Virus record (IMG/VR): IMGVR_UViG_3300020433_000014
Coordinates: 1 to 43,269 of that record
Direction: 5' to 3' (one strand)
Length of the DNA stretch: 43,269 nucleotides
Source of the DNA: a virus
Shown: piece after piece, positions 17,301 through 32,300 of the stretch
Position numbering within the stretch: the first letter of the stretch is position 1
Layout of the letters: every line of letters starts with the position of its first letter
Notes under the pieces: generated by a model
Seen by the model: the letters and a program-made list of their open reading frames with translations, nothing else
The model's database searches: none
What the model was told of the DNA's origin: nothing
Position numbers and translations under genes: made by a program

Positions 17301-20300
17301 ATTCATGTGCTGAACTAATACCACCAGTGGCAATTGTAGCAGTAGCACCAGAACCAGGTGCGGTTAAATTAGCTCCTGCTGTATACAACGTTCCAATAAC
17401 ATTTCCAATGACCATTCTAGATCCAAAAACATATAAAACGATAGCAGTTGTAGAATTATCAGTGATAGTTTCTCCAACAACAAAAGTACCAGTCAATGAA
17501 CTAAATTCAAGAGAATACGCTGTCTGGGTGTCAAATGTATTAGAAGTAATATAATCATATTGAATATTGTTAACAACATCATCAACAAATGAGTCGTATA
17601 TCCAAGAACCAATACCGAATTGAGTATTAACTAGAGATGCAATTTCTGATTTATAGTAATTTTTATTATAAAGAATATTTTTAACTACACTACGTGCTTC
17701 AACACCGCCTGGGAATAAAGTGTCTAAACCAAAGTCAACAAGATCTCTCATTCTATACCAAACTTTATTAATATCAGTAGGAGTTTCTGAATCTCTATAT
17801 GCATTGATACTTGTATGCACTGCTGCATATTGATCACCAGATACAGTATCACCATTAGTGTAAAGTAAATTCTTAATTGCTTTTTCAGACATTGTTTTTA
17901 TCAATTCATGAGCAAAGAAGAATGCATATAGTTCATCACCTAGTCCAGAATTAATTTTCTTAGTTGAATCTAAGAATTTTTCCATTTGACCAATAACACT
18001 GTTATTACCACCTGTTTGAAGATCTGAAATTGCAGCAATTATAAAGTCTTCGATATAAGTTCTGTAATCTGAAATGTTATAAGTTAATGCATTAAAATTA
18101 CCACTAAAGATTGAATACTGAAGTTCTGTTCCAAGCAATCCAAGAGTAGATTGTCTACCAGTAATTTCCTGACTGATGTACTCTCTATTGAAGTATAATC
18201 TATCACCACCAATATTAAAATCATTACTGGTAGGAGCGATGATATCATTAATAGTTGTTATTAGAGTATCAACCTCAGTTTTAACAGCATCAAAGTAACC
18301 AGAAACACCTGCACCTGTAATACCCCAATCCGCAGTAATAATATTATCAGTATTACTATAATCAAGATCTCCAGTAATCGCTTGCTTCATATAGAGACCT
18401 AATCTATCATGAGCAAATACAGATTGCCAAACCTGAAGTCTAATATGCTGAAGTTCATTTTTGTTGTCAACATAAAATCTAGCAGCTCTCACAGTATTTT
18501 TATTACCACCATATTCAATATCTTTAGCAATTCCATCAACAATAAGAGCTAAATCAGTCTTACATCTTAGAGTACCATTACCACTTCCATCAAGGTTTCT
18601 AGGCATATCATTTAATAGATCTGGATATCTAGAGATCATATCAGATGCTGCTTTATCAACAATAACAGCAGTATTTTCTCGTATTAAGAATGCAGCGTCA
18701 CGGAACCTATCTTGTGAAGATGGATCAATACGAGGTGTATAAATCACGTTAGTTGCACTATCGTGATATGAGATGTCAAACTCTATCTTATTCAATGCAT
18801 CAACTATTCCACCTTGAAATTCTACTACAGGTGCAAATCTTGTAATAGTTCCAAGATGATCTGTAGGTGTTGCTGCAGATGCGTTAGTAATTGTATCGGT
18901 AAGGATATCTATCAAGTTACCAATAGTAGAATAAACATCAGCACAATCAGCAGTAGTGTAATTTAATTCTGTTACTGAATTAGTTACTGCACTTTCAAAT
19001 TGATGGACATACTGATCTTTAGCAGAAGAAGGACCAACGTTAACAGTGATTGTTGTTGCATCAGCAGCAGTAACTGCAAGAACAGCGTTGGCAGCAGGAT
19101 CAGTTGCTCTAGGATATGCTTTAGGTGCATCATATGAATCTTTACTACATTTAAATGTGACACCACCAATTGCAATACTAACTCTAGATGAAGTTGTTAG
19201 TGAATGAGATCCAATAGTAAGAACTAAATCACCAGTTGCAGCATCATAAGTTGCATCAGTCGGTGTAAACTGATTTAATGATGTATAAGAAGAATCTGTA
19301 ATTGTAGTATCAGTTACCTGTGTTAATCCATGATTACCTTGAATTGGCCAAAGAGTATTTGTAATAATATATTGAAGCATATCATCAACTTTCTCATAAG
19401 CAAATAAAGTCTCTTTAACTGCAGGTTCAATCTGTGCAATTTGGATTGGAGTTGAAGATCTATCAACGTAGTAAGATGCAGCATCCCAAATATGACTATT
19501 AGATCCATTTCGAAGATCTTGAGCGATTGCATTTAAAGTATCACGAATATCATCTTCACAGTTAATACCTTCATCAGCAATAACACCACCAGTTACAGCA
19601 GAAACGAATTTATGTAAGTAATTACCACCAGTAACAACTGCGTTTGCTGCAGCAGATACAAATTGATGGGTAGAAGTATCTGATGATGTTCCTACATTAA
19701 TTGTAACTGTTCCAGTTTGTTTAATTAAGGCACCAGCAGTTGCAGATACAAACAAATGTGTAGATGTATCACTAGATTTTCCAATATCGATTGTAAATGT
19801 ATCACTATCAACAACAGTTACCGCAACCCATTCTCGTCTAATAGGATCAGTTTGTCTAGGATAAGTATGCTGAGTAGCATTACCATCATATGCACATGTA
19901 AATGTCAATGAATCATCAGCAATCTGAATTCTATTTCCAGTAGATAATCCATGAGCACCATCAGAATCAATTGTTAAAATACCTGTTGCAGGATCATATG
20001 AGGCATCACTAATATCTTGTGTTGATGTACCAACTGCAGTAACTTCAATGGCAGTGTTGTATGCAGCGTCAGGAGTTCCAATATTATTACTTGCTCCACC
20101 AGCAGTTCCATCTTCACCACTTGCTCTTGGGTATGTCTTCTGAGTTGTTTGACCATCACCATTATAATCACAAGTAAAGGTGAATGAATTTGCAGTCAAT
20201 CTAATATGAGTTCCAACATTTATTGTATGATTAGCAATCGTCATTACAAACTCACCAGTTGCAGGAGTGTAAACTGCGTTAGATGGTTGGAAATTAATTA

Positions 20301-23300
20301 GAGGAGATGGTCCTACGTTAACTGTTAAATTGGTAGTGCTAGAGGATATGATTGGAAGAGCAACATCTTTAGATGCTGGATCTGTTACACGAGGATATGT
20401 CTTGGTAGATACATTACCATCCATTGTGCAAGTAAATGATAACGCACCATCATTAATCTTAATTCTATCCTTTTCAACAGTAATTGCATCAACTAAAGCA
20501 CTTTCAAATTGATGAGTTGTAGTGTTTGAAGATACCCCAACATTTACATCAAATGTATGAGCAGTTACATTAGAAATTGGTATCCATTTACCAGCTACAG
20601 GGTCAGTTGAACGAGGATATGGATGATCAGATCCATAACTGTCTTCACTACACTGGAATGTAATACCACCAACTTTAATATTAATTCTTTGACCATTCTT
20701 AAGACCATGATTCAAACTTGTAATTGTCATGACACCTGTTGAAGGTGTATAAGAAGCAGTTGATGGAGTTATTGTTCCACCATTTGATAAACTATTAGCA
20801 TCCACTGTCATTGATAACAAACCAGTAACAGCATCATATGTTGCATTGGTTGGTGTGAATCTTTGACCCAGAATAACAAGTTCTGGATATCTTTGTCTCA
20901 TTTGATAGACGACTTCTTTCTTGATTAAATCACTATTCTTAAGAATTAAATTAGCAGCATCAAGATATCTGTGTGTCTTACCAGCAAATCCAGTGACAAT
21001 AGGAGTTTGATTGTTTGCATTATAAGATGCAAGAATAGAATCATTATTAAACTCTTCTCCTTTAGTTAAAGATTCGCCACCAGACCAATCTTCAGTATAA
21101 GTTTGTCCATCAACACCATCAAAGTGAATGAGTAATTTTGCATCTGTATCACCCTGTAGAATTCCTATAGGAGCAGTAAACGTTGTGGTATAACGAGCAG
21201 TAGTAGAAACTCTGAAATCATCAAAATACCCAGTAGTGATTGCAGCACCAGCATAATCAGCACCAATTCTAATTGGTTTTGTAGAACCATAGTCGCTGCT
21301 ATCAGAATATGAACTACCCTCTTGGGTACCATTTAAGAACAACTTGGTATCAGTACCACTTCTACTAAGGGCAACATGATACCAAGTACCAACTACAAGG
21401 TTTGTTGAACCTGTAATAGTATTACTACCATTGTTAAAATACTTAATATTTGCACCATCAACATACAAATAAGGAGCAAGTTCAGTTGCACCAGATCTCA
21501 TATCAAAGATAGTCTTACTACCAGCAGCAATAGTATTCAATTTAATCCAACATTCAATAGTAAATGCTCCTGTACCAAATCCAAATTCTGTAGAAGTTGG
21601 AATAGTTAGATATCCATCGATAAGAACTGCACCAACGTTAACTGTAATTGTGGTATCTGTTTCTGCTGTAATTGTAAGAGCAGAACCAGATGCAGGATCA
21701 GTTGATCTAGGATATGCTTTGTTCGCAGTGTTTCCATCTTGTTCACAAGTAAATACAACACCGCCATCAGCGATGGTTACTTTATTTGATGTAGTGAGAG
21801 TGTGAGTACCAATCTCAATTACCATATCACCCGTAAATGGGTTATATGTTGTTCCTGCAGCAGCAGTAAATGATCCTGTAGCACCATTACTAGCAGTAAT
21901 GGCATCAGTAACACCACTTACAAAAGTGTGTACTGATGTACCAGGAGATAGTGCTAGACATGCAGTACCATATTTTTTATTATAAGTGTTAAGTTCAGAA
22001 CTTCCAACAAATGTAGCTGTATGATAATCGCTTCCATCATATGAAGATCTGCCTATTTTACCAAGGAATGCAGTTTTTTGTGATGCATTGTATCCAATAA
22101 TTTCTGCCTTAGTATCGGTTGTTCTAATAACTTGACCACGAGATAAGAATCCATCACCAACCCTATCTTTGAATGTTAATTTATTAACATTAATTTTATC
22201 AGCATTTCCAAATTCACCACCATAATTTCCACCATAATCAACTTTATAGTTTCTAATAAGTTCATCGTCAACAAAATTACCACTCTCGTTATCATAAACT
22301 AAAATATTATTACTAATTGGTTCACTAGGCGGGAATGAAGAATCAAAGGGAGTTACATTATCATTAAAATCAACAATACTTACTTGAGATTTAGAGATAT
22401 CATCAAGAACTTTATTTGGGTAAGTAATAGAAGCCAATCTATTGAATAGAAGTCCAAAGAAGGAAGATCCTTCAGATATATTAACTTGTTCAATAAATTC
22501 ATTAGTTATTGGATCTTGATATGCACTAGTTGCAGTAATTCTAGCAACTACTCCAGATTTAGCACCAATAATATAATCATCCAATTGAATATCATATAAT
22601 CCTGGAGTTGACTGATATGTACCTGTAGTTTTACTTAAAGTAAGAGTATTAGTAACAGAAATTTCTGTTGAATAAATTGGAGTATTTTCTTGTTGAGATG
22701 CTGCAGCAGTACCAGAAATTCCTCTGGTTGCAGTAATAGTTGTTGACTCGGAACCATTTACAATTTGAGTAACAGTAATAAGTTCAGAACCAATCTGATA
22801 ATCATCGTTAATTGTAAATGTTCCTGTAGGAACTGGACCACCATTATAAGTATTCGCTACTAACTCAATATCAGTTGTTGCAGCACCGATACTATAACGT
22901 AGTTTTGCTAAAGGTGTTTCTTGTCCACTATCAAGGTTCGATGTTTCTACTTTTGCTGTGTCTCCAGTTAGATTAGTAACTTTCTCATTGAATAAGAATA
23001 ATCCATTACTGAATACATCTGTAACTGAACTGAGAGTACCAGAGAATCCTGTAGCACCTACTTGACATTGCTCTCCATTTATAAAGGTACCCTGAGTAAT
23101 AAATCCACTAATTACATTACCACTAACATTGGTTACTGTGAGTCTAGCAGTAGAAGTAATACCAACAAGAGTATTACCAATATTAGGGAAAATACCACTA
23201 GTGAATGAAAGTTCTAAATCTTTAGTTGCCTGTGAAGCTATAGTAACGTTTACATATTTTACACTTGCAGGTGGTTGTGGTGGTTCTGCAAATACAATAG

Positions 23301-26300
23301 AATCACCCTGAACTTCAAAAGAAGTATTTGGAGTTTGTGCTACACCATTAAGAACAATTAAAAGTTGATCTCCACTAGCAATAACATTTTCACCATTATT
23401 AACAGTAAGTGGGAATTGAGTTTTAACACCGTCAAATTGATCAGAAATATCATCTAACCTTTGAACAACAGAAGTTAAGATATTCTCAGATGATGTAAGT
23501 TTCTTTTGACGGAATAGAACTTCAGTATTATTAAATTCAGAATAAATTGGTTCTGCTAGAGCAAAGTTTTGAATATTTGGTACAACTGCTTCTCTAGTAA
23601 GTTCAACTGACTTAGTAAGTTCAAAATCAATTTCTTTATTTGCAATAAAACCATAATCTTCTAAATTAAGTTCACCAAATACCTTAAATGATGCAGGATG
23701 AACGTTTCTAATAAGAATATCCTTCCAATCATCGATAGATACAGAAGACTTAACAGCATAAGAAAAATCTTGATAGTAGTAAGAGTCTTGAATCTTTTGA
23801 ATAATCTCTGAAGGTTTACCAACATCATTAATAAATTGTCCTGTAGTTTTGGTTATAGGACCAATTTCAAGAACACCTTTAGCAATATTAATATCACTAA
23901 TAATACCAGAAGATTTAGATATAACACCAGTTATACTTTCACCTTGAGTAAATGTATTATTATAATCTACAATTTTAAGAATTCTAGGACCAACCTGCCA
24001 TCCTTCATTAGTAGATACATATCCAGTGGCAGTTGCCGAATCTAAAGAACTACCTTGATATACAAGTTCACCCTCTAAGAAAGTTGATGTAATAACATTT
24101 GCTTCTGCTGTAGCACCAAAAGCTTTAGTCAATACTTGCTGTCTTCCTTCACCAGCATTTACAAATGAAAGACCATCACCTAATTCAGCATTTGCTGCAG
24201 TAATTGCTAACTTCATCTGATCAGGTTCTAATGAATTAGCAGTACCAGTGATAGCGTAATATGTTGTAGTTCCATTCAATCTACCAACCGCACCTGCAGA
24301 TAATGGATATTCTGCACCATCTCCAGTATCTACTACGTTCAATGTGATCTCAGAACCATTTACAATTCCATGAGGAAAAGCAAATTGAAGAAGACCTAAG
24401 TCAAGGTTAACGACATAGTTAAATGAAGATCTAAGTTCAACTCTGGGTGAAGAGGAATATCCAGCACCAGGATCTTTAATGATAATATTATCAATTCTTC
24501 CATTTCTAATAGTTGCTTCCGCAATGGCACCAGTTCCACCACCACCTGTTAAAATTACTGCAGGTGCTTGTGAATATCCAGAACCAGGATCAGTAACGGT
24601 AATACTATCAAGAATACTTGTAGAAGTTAACTGAGCATTAATTGGGAATGTAATTTCAGGACGGAGTGTGTAATCATGAGTATAATCATATCCAAAGTTA
24701 TTGTTCTTAAGTTTCTTAATCTTACCAACATTTGTTCCTTTTGCGAAAATTACAGCACCAGTACCAAATGCAGGAATGACTACGTTAATAACTGCTCCAG
24801 ATCCAGTTAAACCAGATCCAAGAATACCCTCAATAGATTCAATATCAATAGATGCAGTAGTATATCCTTTACCTGGAGATGTAATGTCTACAGACTGAAT
24901 TTGACCAGGAATAGTTGCACCTTCATCATCAGTTCCATCAGCAACAGTAATTTGAACAAATCCACCTTCACCGTCTCCAGAAATAGGGACAGAACTGTAT
25001 ACACCTACAGCATATTCAGTTCCTGGTTCTTCAATTTCAATTCTTTCAATTTTTCTTGAAGATTGAATTCCTGTTATAACAGGTAATTTTGAATAGAATC
25101 CACCTGAATTAATTAATCGAATATCACCAATTGCACCAACAGCTTTCTTGGAACTTGTTGTATAGGTAGTTGTTAGAACATTTGCATTACCCTCAGGTTC
25201 ATTAGATAAGAGGAATTTAAATATTTTTGCTCCTTGAGTAATAGTTCCACCAGCAGTTTCAGTAATAGTAAACGTTCCCAAGTATGGAGAATCAACAATA
25301 TCCAAATAACTATTACTATCAATAGGTGAGTCATCTCCTGTTCTAGATGGATCAAAGTAGTAAGAAATGTTAGTAACAATATCATTATCAACTTTTAACT
25401 TAATAGTTGGATTTGGTTGTCCAGCACCAGTAACACCAGGAGTTCCAACTCGTTCAATAGAGTTAAATGAATATTCTAATTTATACAAATTATCTTTAGA
25501 GAAAGATAAATTTGTCCCTACCATAGAAGAGTGAGAAACATCAAACAAATATTGATGTCCATAGTACATTTTTAAAACTGGAGATTTAGCAAAAATATTA
25601 ACATTTCCAGCAGTAGTAGCAGGATCTGTTTGAGCTACAGAGTTTAATTTATATGTAAATTCTTTATTACTTACAACACTATCAACAACAAAAGATCCAT
25701 CATATTCATCATATGCGGTTCCACTAAGTTCTTGAGTAGGATTACCATCAATGTTAATATTATCACCAACAGATAAGTAATGCCTATCTGAAGTAATTAC
25801 ATAAACCTCATCAGTATTTGATACTGCACTTACTTGGAGAATTTTATCAAGTGTAGAGATTAGTGTTATTTTAGTTACACCAGTTAAATTAGTAATTTGT
25901 GCTGTTGATTTAGCAGTGTTAAAAGTTATATCACTAGCAGTAATATCAACTACAGATCCAGGAATAAAAGAGGAGGAACCACTAATTTCAACAATTTTTA
26001 CTTTATAATCAGCAACAGCAAATGGTTTGAATGTTGCAAATTCATCAAGATCTCCATTTCCAGTTGTAGCAGCAGTTTTATCTAAATTATAGTCAGCAAG
26101 ATCAAAATCAAACGTTCCAGGTGTAGTATTAATTTTATCAATAAAATTATAATCTGGAATAACGTTAACATCAAAAGGAACTGGTCCTACAATTCCATAA
26201 GCACTAGACTCATTAAATTGTGCTGTAGATAAACGACCTGTAGTTAAATCATTTGACCAAGTATTATTATTTACAGCTAGATAAACTTTATTATTTGTAG

Positions 26301-29300
26301 TATCTTTTCTTAAAACATAACCACTATTAATAAATGCACCAGAAGTATTATTAAGAATAAGTTTCGATCCAACAGTAATATTGAAGTTTTGGTTAATTGT
26401 AAGTTCTTGAATATTATCAATTTTTAGAGTATTAGTCGTTTTTATGTAATAACGATTTTTAATCTCTGCAGAAATTTTTAGTTTCTTAGATCCAGGAGAA
26501 GGAACTGTTGCCGTTCTAGAACTCCATTCATCATTAGTATAACTAAGAGATTCAGTATTCTCGGTCATATTAATTGTAGCATCTTCAAAATCAAGACCTT
26601 GAAGACCAGTGCTTCCAAGAGCAAACGTTGTATTAGTTACAGTTAAAGTAGATCCTGTAACTGGTGTAATTGCAGTTCTAATAAATCCAATTTGAGTATT
26701 AGTTTGTAGACCTTTATCTCCAAGTCTATCAGAATCAGAATCTTTATCAGATTTTAAACCAAAACCAACATAATCAATAAAATCATGTTTTTGAAGATAA
26801 TCAGTAAACCAAGCATCATCCAACCAATCATATGCTAAAGCATAAGATGCTATAGGTGGAAGAGTAGTTACATCAGAAGGAACTGTAGGAGTTATTGCAC
26901 GGTTCCTTAAACGAAGATTATCAATGTATCCTTGGAATTGTTCATTCTTACGGAATTGGGCAGTAGTACCACTTCTACCAGGAATGTTACCAATATGAAT
27001 ATCTTTATTACCGAGTGATGTAGAAGCAATAGTACCATTTAAAACGGAAATACCATTCACATACACATTAAATGTATTATTATTTTTTTGAACTGCAATG
27101 AACTGCCAAGAATTATCGGCAAACATTGTTGTAAGTGTAGATTGAAGAGCACCACCAGCAGAATTAATTGCTGTTGAATTATTTGTAACTACTAATTCTA
27201 ATTTACCACTCGTATCATCATAATACAACCAAAGACCACCAGTAGCATCTGTTGCATCACCAATATTCAATAAAGTATATTGAGTTTGACTATGTGACTG
27301 ATATTCAGATCCATTTTTGTAAAGCATGAACTCAAGAGTCCAATTATCATTTAATTTTGTTCCTAAACTTGCTGCAGGAATCTTAATAGCAGCATTTTCC
27401 CAAACACTAGGAGATGCAGTTTGATATCCTTGAATAAATGCATAATCTGCAAGGAATCTTACAGAATCACCTGCTTGAAGAATAGTTGGAGTATAGTGAC
27501 CAGTAATATCTGTAGTTTGATCAGCACCTGTAGTAAAATCAAACAAAAATTCATTTCTGTTCCATTGTGTTTGACCAAATATGTAAGGATCTCCAGAATT
27601 ATCTACAGTGATAGCGTGAGCAGTAATACCTTCAATATTTTTTTGATTAAACTCAGTATTAGTATGTTTTTTAAGTTTACCATCATAACTAATTTTTACA
27701 GTATCAACTGTTTTTAAATCAGTCGTGGTATTGGTTTTAGTGAAGGCAATATTTAAATCACCAAAAATATCAATAGTGCTTCTAGAAGCAATTTGAACAT
27801 TATTACCTGCAGGAACTGCATAACGATAATTCCAAATCAAATCACCAGAGGTATCAATTTTACCAACCCAGAAATTATCTTTAATATTATTATCAGATTT
27901 TAAAGCAAGAGTTGCTGTAATATAAAATTCATCAAATTCATCAACAACTAAACTAGTATCTCTAAAGGAATAAACAACATTATTAATTTCTTTAATCCAC
28001 TCAATTGTAATTTCAGAGGTACCAACAAGTGCCTTACCAAAAGCAATTTTTGAATCTGCTGCACCATCGGAAGCAGAGACTTCCATGATAAAATAAACCG
28101 CATCATTAAGTACAATCAAATCAGTAATTTTTTCTGATCCAGAAGCAGATGCTAGTTTTCTTTTTGCAGCAAAACTTCCTGCAGAATCAATGGATGCTAT
28201 AAATCCATCTTGAGGATTAGAAGAGTTGGTATTAGTGAAACCACCAATAATGTATCGAGTATCAGAATACTTTTTAATTGCAGTGATATTATCAGATCTA
28301 GTTGAACCAGAGATACCTGCATATCCCTTTTGGAAACTAAGAGTTGCACTCAATCCATCAGTTGCTTGAACATACTTAACAAGTATAATATCAGGGTTGT
28401 ATGTACTAAGTGAAATTATATTTGGTTTATTTTGACCAACCACCCAAATATTATTACCACTAACATCTAATTTTAAAAATTCAGTGTAGTTAACTCCAGC
28501 AGTACTTTCAATAGTTTTTTCCCATTCTTTAACACCAAGTTCAGAGAATTTAGCAACAAATGCAACTTCATTACCACCTGCATCAAGAGTCTTTCCACAG
28601 AAAAATACTTCTTTTAAATCATTTACAACTACATCATTAATTTTAACATAATTTTCATGTTGAACTAAAGAAACATAGTAATCAGCTCTTTTAAACACCT
28701 GTGGATGAGAAAGAATAACACGAGGATTCTTAGTATATCCAGAACCAGAATTTACAATATCAACAACATTAATCGCACCAGTATTAGTTACATTTGCTCT
28801 TAATTGACCAGATTCTCCATCACCATCAATAACAATAGTAGGAGGAATTTCATTGTCATATCCAGATCCTGCTTGATCAATTGTAATTTGTTCAATACCT
28901 TTTAATTGTCTAACGATAAATGTTTTATTAGTTTCATCCATTACAGGAGTGTAATCAATAAAAACTGAATCTCCAGGAACTATGTTATGAGAATTAGTTG
29001 TTGTTAAAACACCATAGAATTGATCTTCAACAGTCTCAAAAGTATATGCACTTACTGGTTCACCTTTAATTTTAGAAATTCTAGCAGATACACCACTACC
29101 ATCAGTATCAGTATTGTCAAATATAAGAATATCATCAACCTGATAACTTACACCAGCATCTTCAATAGTAAATCCAGTTACCGAAGCATCTTCAAACTTT
29201 GTTGTAGTTTCAACTTCAATATCAACTTTTGAATCAAATTTAACTTTTGGAAAATAATCAAATAACTGAAGAGGAGATTCTTCAAATAATTGATCAGGAT

Positions 29301-32300
29301 CATCAGTTTCTTCTTGAGATATTACACCATCTCTATTTTCATCTTCAACATCAAAAAGTAAAATATCACCATCTTCTGTTGTTATTGCATTTGTAGATAA
29401 ATTAGGAGCTCTTTCAACATCAATATCAACATTTTCATATGGATCACGATATCTTACAACCCCAGTAGGAATATTTTGTTGAATAGCATCCTTGTTCAAA
29501 TTCCAAGAATCTACAATAGAATTAAAACTTGGACCTAAAACATAAGGAAATATTGCATTTCCTGCTTCAGAATTGTCAATAGTAATGAAATAACAATATC
29601 TTCCATTTGGAAAATCTGGAGTTTTACAAAAACGACCATTATATTGATCTAAATCTCCAAGACCAAAAGAATATTCATAATCTTCAATAAATCTTCCTGC
29701 TGGTTCTTCAGCAAGTAGAGGACCAGCAGTTCTAACTGGCACTGGGTTAGTATCAGTATCTAAAACTAAATTTGATTTAAGTTTGTATGATGTATCTAAT
29801 TTTGTAATTGTAGATGATTGATCTGTAGGATCTGAAAATCCATATGGACCGTAAATAGGATTTCCATCAAACGCCCAACCAATAATAGGAGAGTGAGCAA
29901 GTTGATCTTCTTGTTCTAAAATATTTCCAGTACCAACTTGCTCAAAAAGGTTATCACCAAGGATATATCTTAATCGTTGTGGATTTGAAATATGTGCATA
30001 TTCACCACCATATTGATTATTATACCCAGGAAACACAGAACCTTTAGCAGAATCTACTGTAGTAGTCTCTTGAAGATTATAAGTCCATTTAAATACATTA
30101 GGAGTAAAGGTTGCATCAGATCCAACAGAAGTAAGGTTAATAATTGTTGTTCCTTGGATATAATTAATACCTCTATTAATAATTTCAATACTTGTTACTC
30201 TACCAGCATTTTCTCCATCAAGATCGATATTCGCACGAGCAACTGCACCAAAACCATCACCTTGAATAGTAACTTCTGGTGCAGTTGTATATCCACTACC
30301 TGCAGAAATAATTGCGATAGAAATAATTCTACCATTATTTACAATAGCTTGTGCAACAGCACCAGAACCAGAATTAAGAGTAACTGTAGGATTAGATGTA
30401 TATGATTCACCACCATTGGTTATAGCAACAGATTTAACTGGACCTCTTACCGAAGCAGTAGCAGTAGCACCAGATCCACCACCACCAACAATTGTAATAG
30501 ATGGTTGAGATGTATATCCAGTTCCATTTGTATTCATAAGAATATTGGAAACAACACCTTTAGTAACGATAGCAGTCGCTGCAGCACCAGATCCACCGCC
30601 ACCAACAATGGAGACAAGTGGAGAAGAAGTATATCCAGATCCACCATCATTAACAACAATTTCTGTAATAGAACCATTAACAGTTACAGTACCTGTGGCA
30701 CCTGTTCCACCACCTCCTGTAATCTCAATATTTGGAGGGTTTGAAGCATCATAATCAAAACCAGCATTTGTAATATTAATAGAAGTAACTGGTCCAAAAG
30801 TTTTTGTTACATCTGACTTATATGACCAAACAGATGTTCCATTAATCCAAGTTCCAATCGCACCAGGAGCAATATTATTTTTAACAGAAATAGTCTGAGG
30901 ATTTAATGGAAATCTATTAAGTTTACGTTGATTTCCTGGTAAAAGTGCTGATCCTGGAAAAGGACCAATTGAATAATTAGGAATACCAGTAGATGCAACA
31001 TAAACAAAATCATTATTAAAGAAAGAGTTTTGAATATTTGTTGTATATGGACCAATAGAATTTAAAACAGCAGTATTATCAGATTTACCTTTGTTAAGGT
31101 CAACTGAAACCAAAATATTTCCTTGAGGAACAACTTCTGCTGGTTGAGGAAGTTCATATTGGAAAACAAGAGCATTATCTCTAGATTTTACCAAAAATGT
31201 TCCATTAAACAAAATTGGATTTGCACCATAAAGTGTTACCTGATCTCCAACTAAAAGTCCATGATTATTTTTACAAGTAACTGTAGCAAATTGATTATTA
31301 ACACCACCGTAAGTGATACTTTCTACTTCAATAAGTTTTTTAACGTTATACAACCAAGTTTGTAACTCTGGTTTATCAGAAGTACCACCTAGTTTAGAAA
31401 CAGTAAGTTTATCACCTTTTAGGTAATATGAACCAGTATCTGTTAAACTTGTCTGTTGAGCATCAACAATTCCTACAACACTTAGAACTACCTCTTGTGG
31501 CGTTCCCTTATTTACATAAACAAGAAGATTAGATGTGACTTCAGTTGCAGAATCCCAATCTTCTACAACATTATTAACAGAACGAGTACATTCGATAAAC
31601 TGGTTAAGAGATTTTTCTTTGTATTGAATTAATTCTGAATCACCGATTAGAAATTCACCGTTTCTTTCTGGCCAACCAATAGTTGAGTCTACAGTTATGA
31701 TACTATCAGTTGTATTAAGAGGTTCTGCAAGTTTTGTTTTATAAGGAACTACAAATCTTCCAGTAATAGTTTCTTCAGAAAGAACAAGTTCAAAAAGTTC
31801 AACGTCTGATGTTTTGATAGAGATGAAATTTTCAATTAAAGCACTAGCTGCACCAATATTATCATCAGCAATACTTAAATCTTGAGTTAATAATCCATCT
31901 TTAATATTTGTAGGATCTCCACTTACTAATGTAGCACGAAGAATTGTATCAATAGACCAAGTTGCATTAGAAGGTTTAATAATTTGATCTTTTGGATAAG
32001 ATACACTTACTTGCTCACCATAAAGAAGTTTGAAGAGATATGCAATACTGAAAGAAGTTCCTTTCGTAGAATAAAAATCTTTTACTGATTTAATTGCATT
32101 TCTTACATCAATCTTAGTAAAATCAAGTTCAGGAACATCAGGGAGAAATTGTTCTGTATACTTGTCCAAAAGTCTTTTTACAAAAAGAGCATCAAGGCAC
32201 TTAATTTGTGTGTCTTCCTCAGCAGTTGATGCTATGGTGTTATTTGAAAATACCGCATTCCCAGATGCAGTATACTCAATAATACCACTAACTGCTCTTG

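Noticed and set aside
29992-30405. A 137-aa plus-strand frame opposite the GSGY repeats.
   Set aside because: It consists of low-complexity Ser/Asn/Cys/Thr sequence produced by reading the GSGY repeat DNA on the wrong strand.
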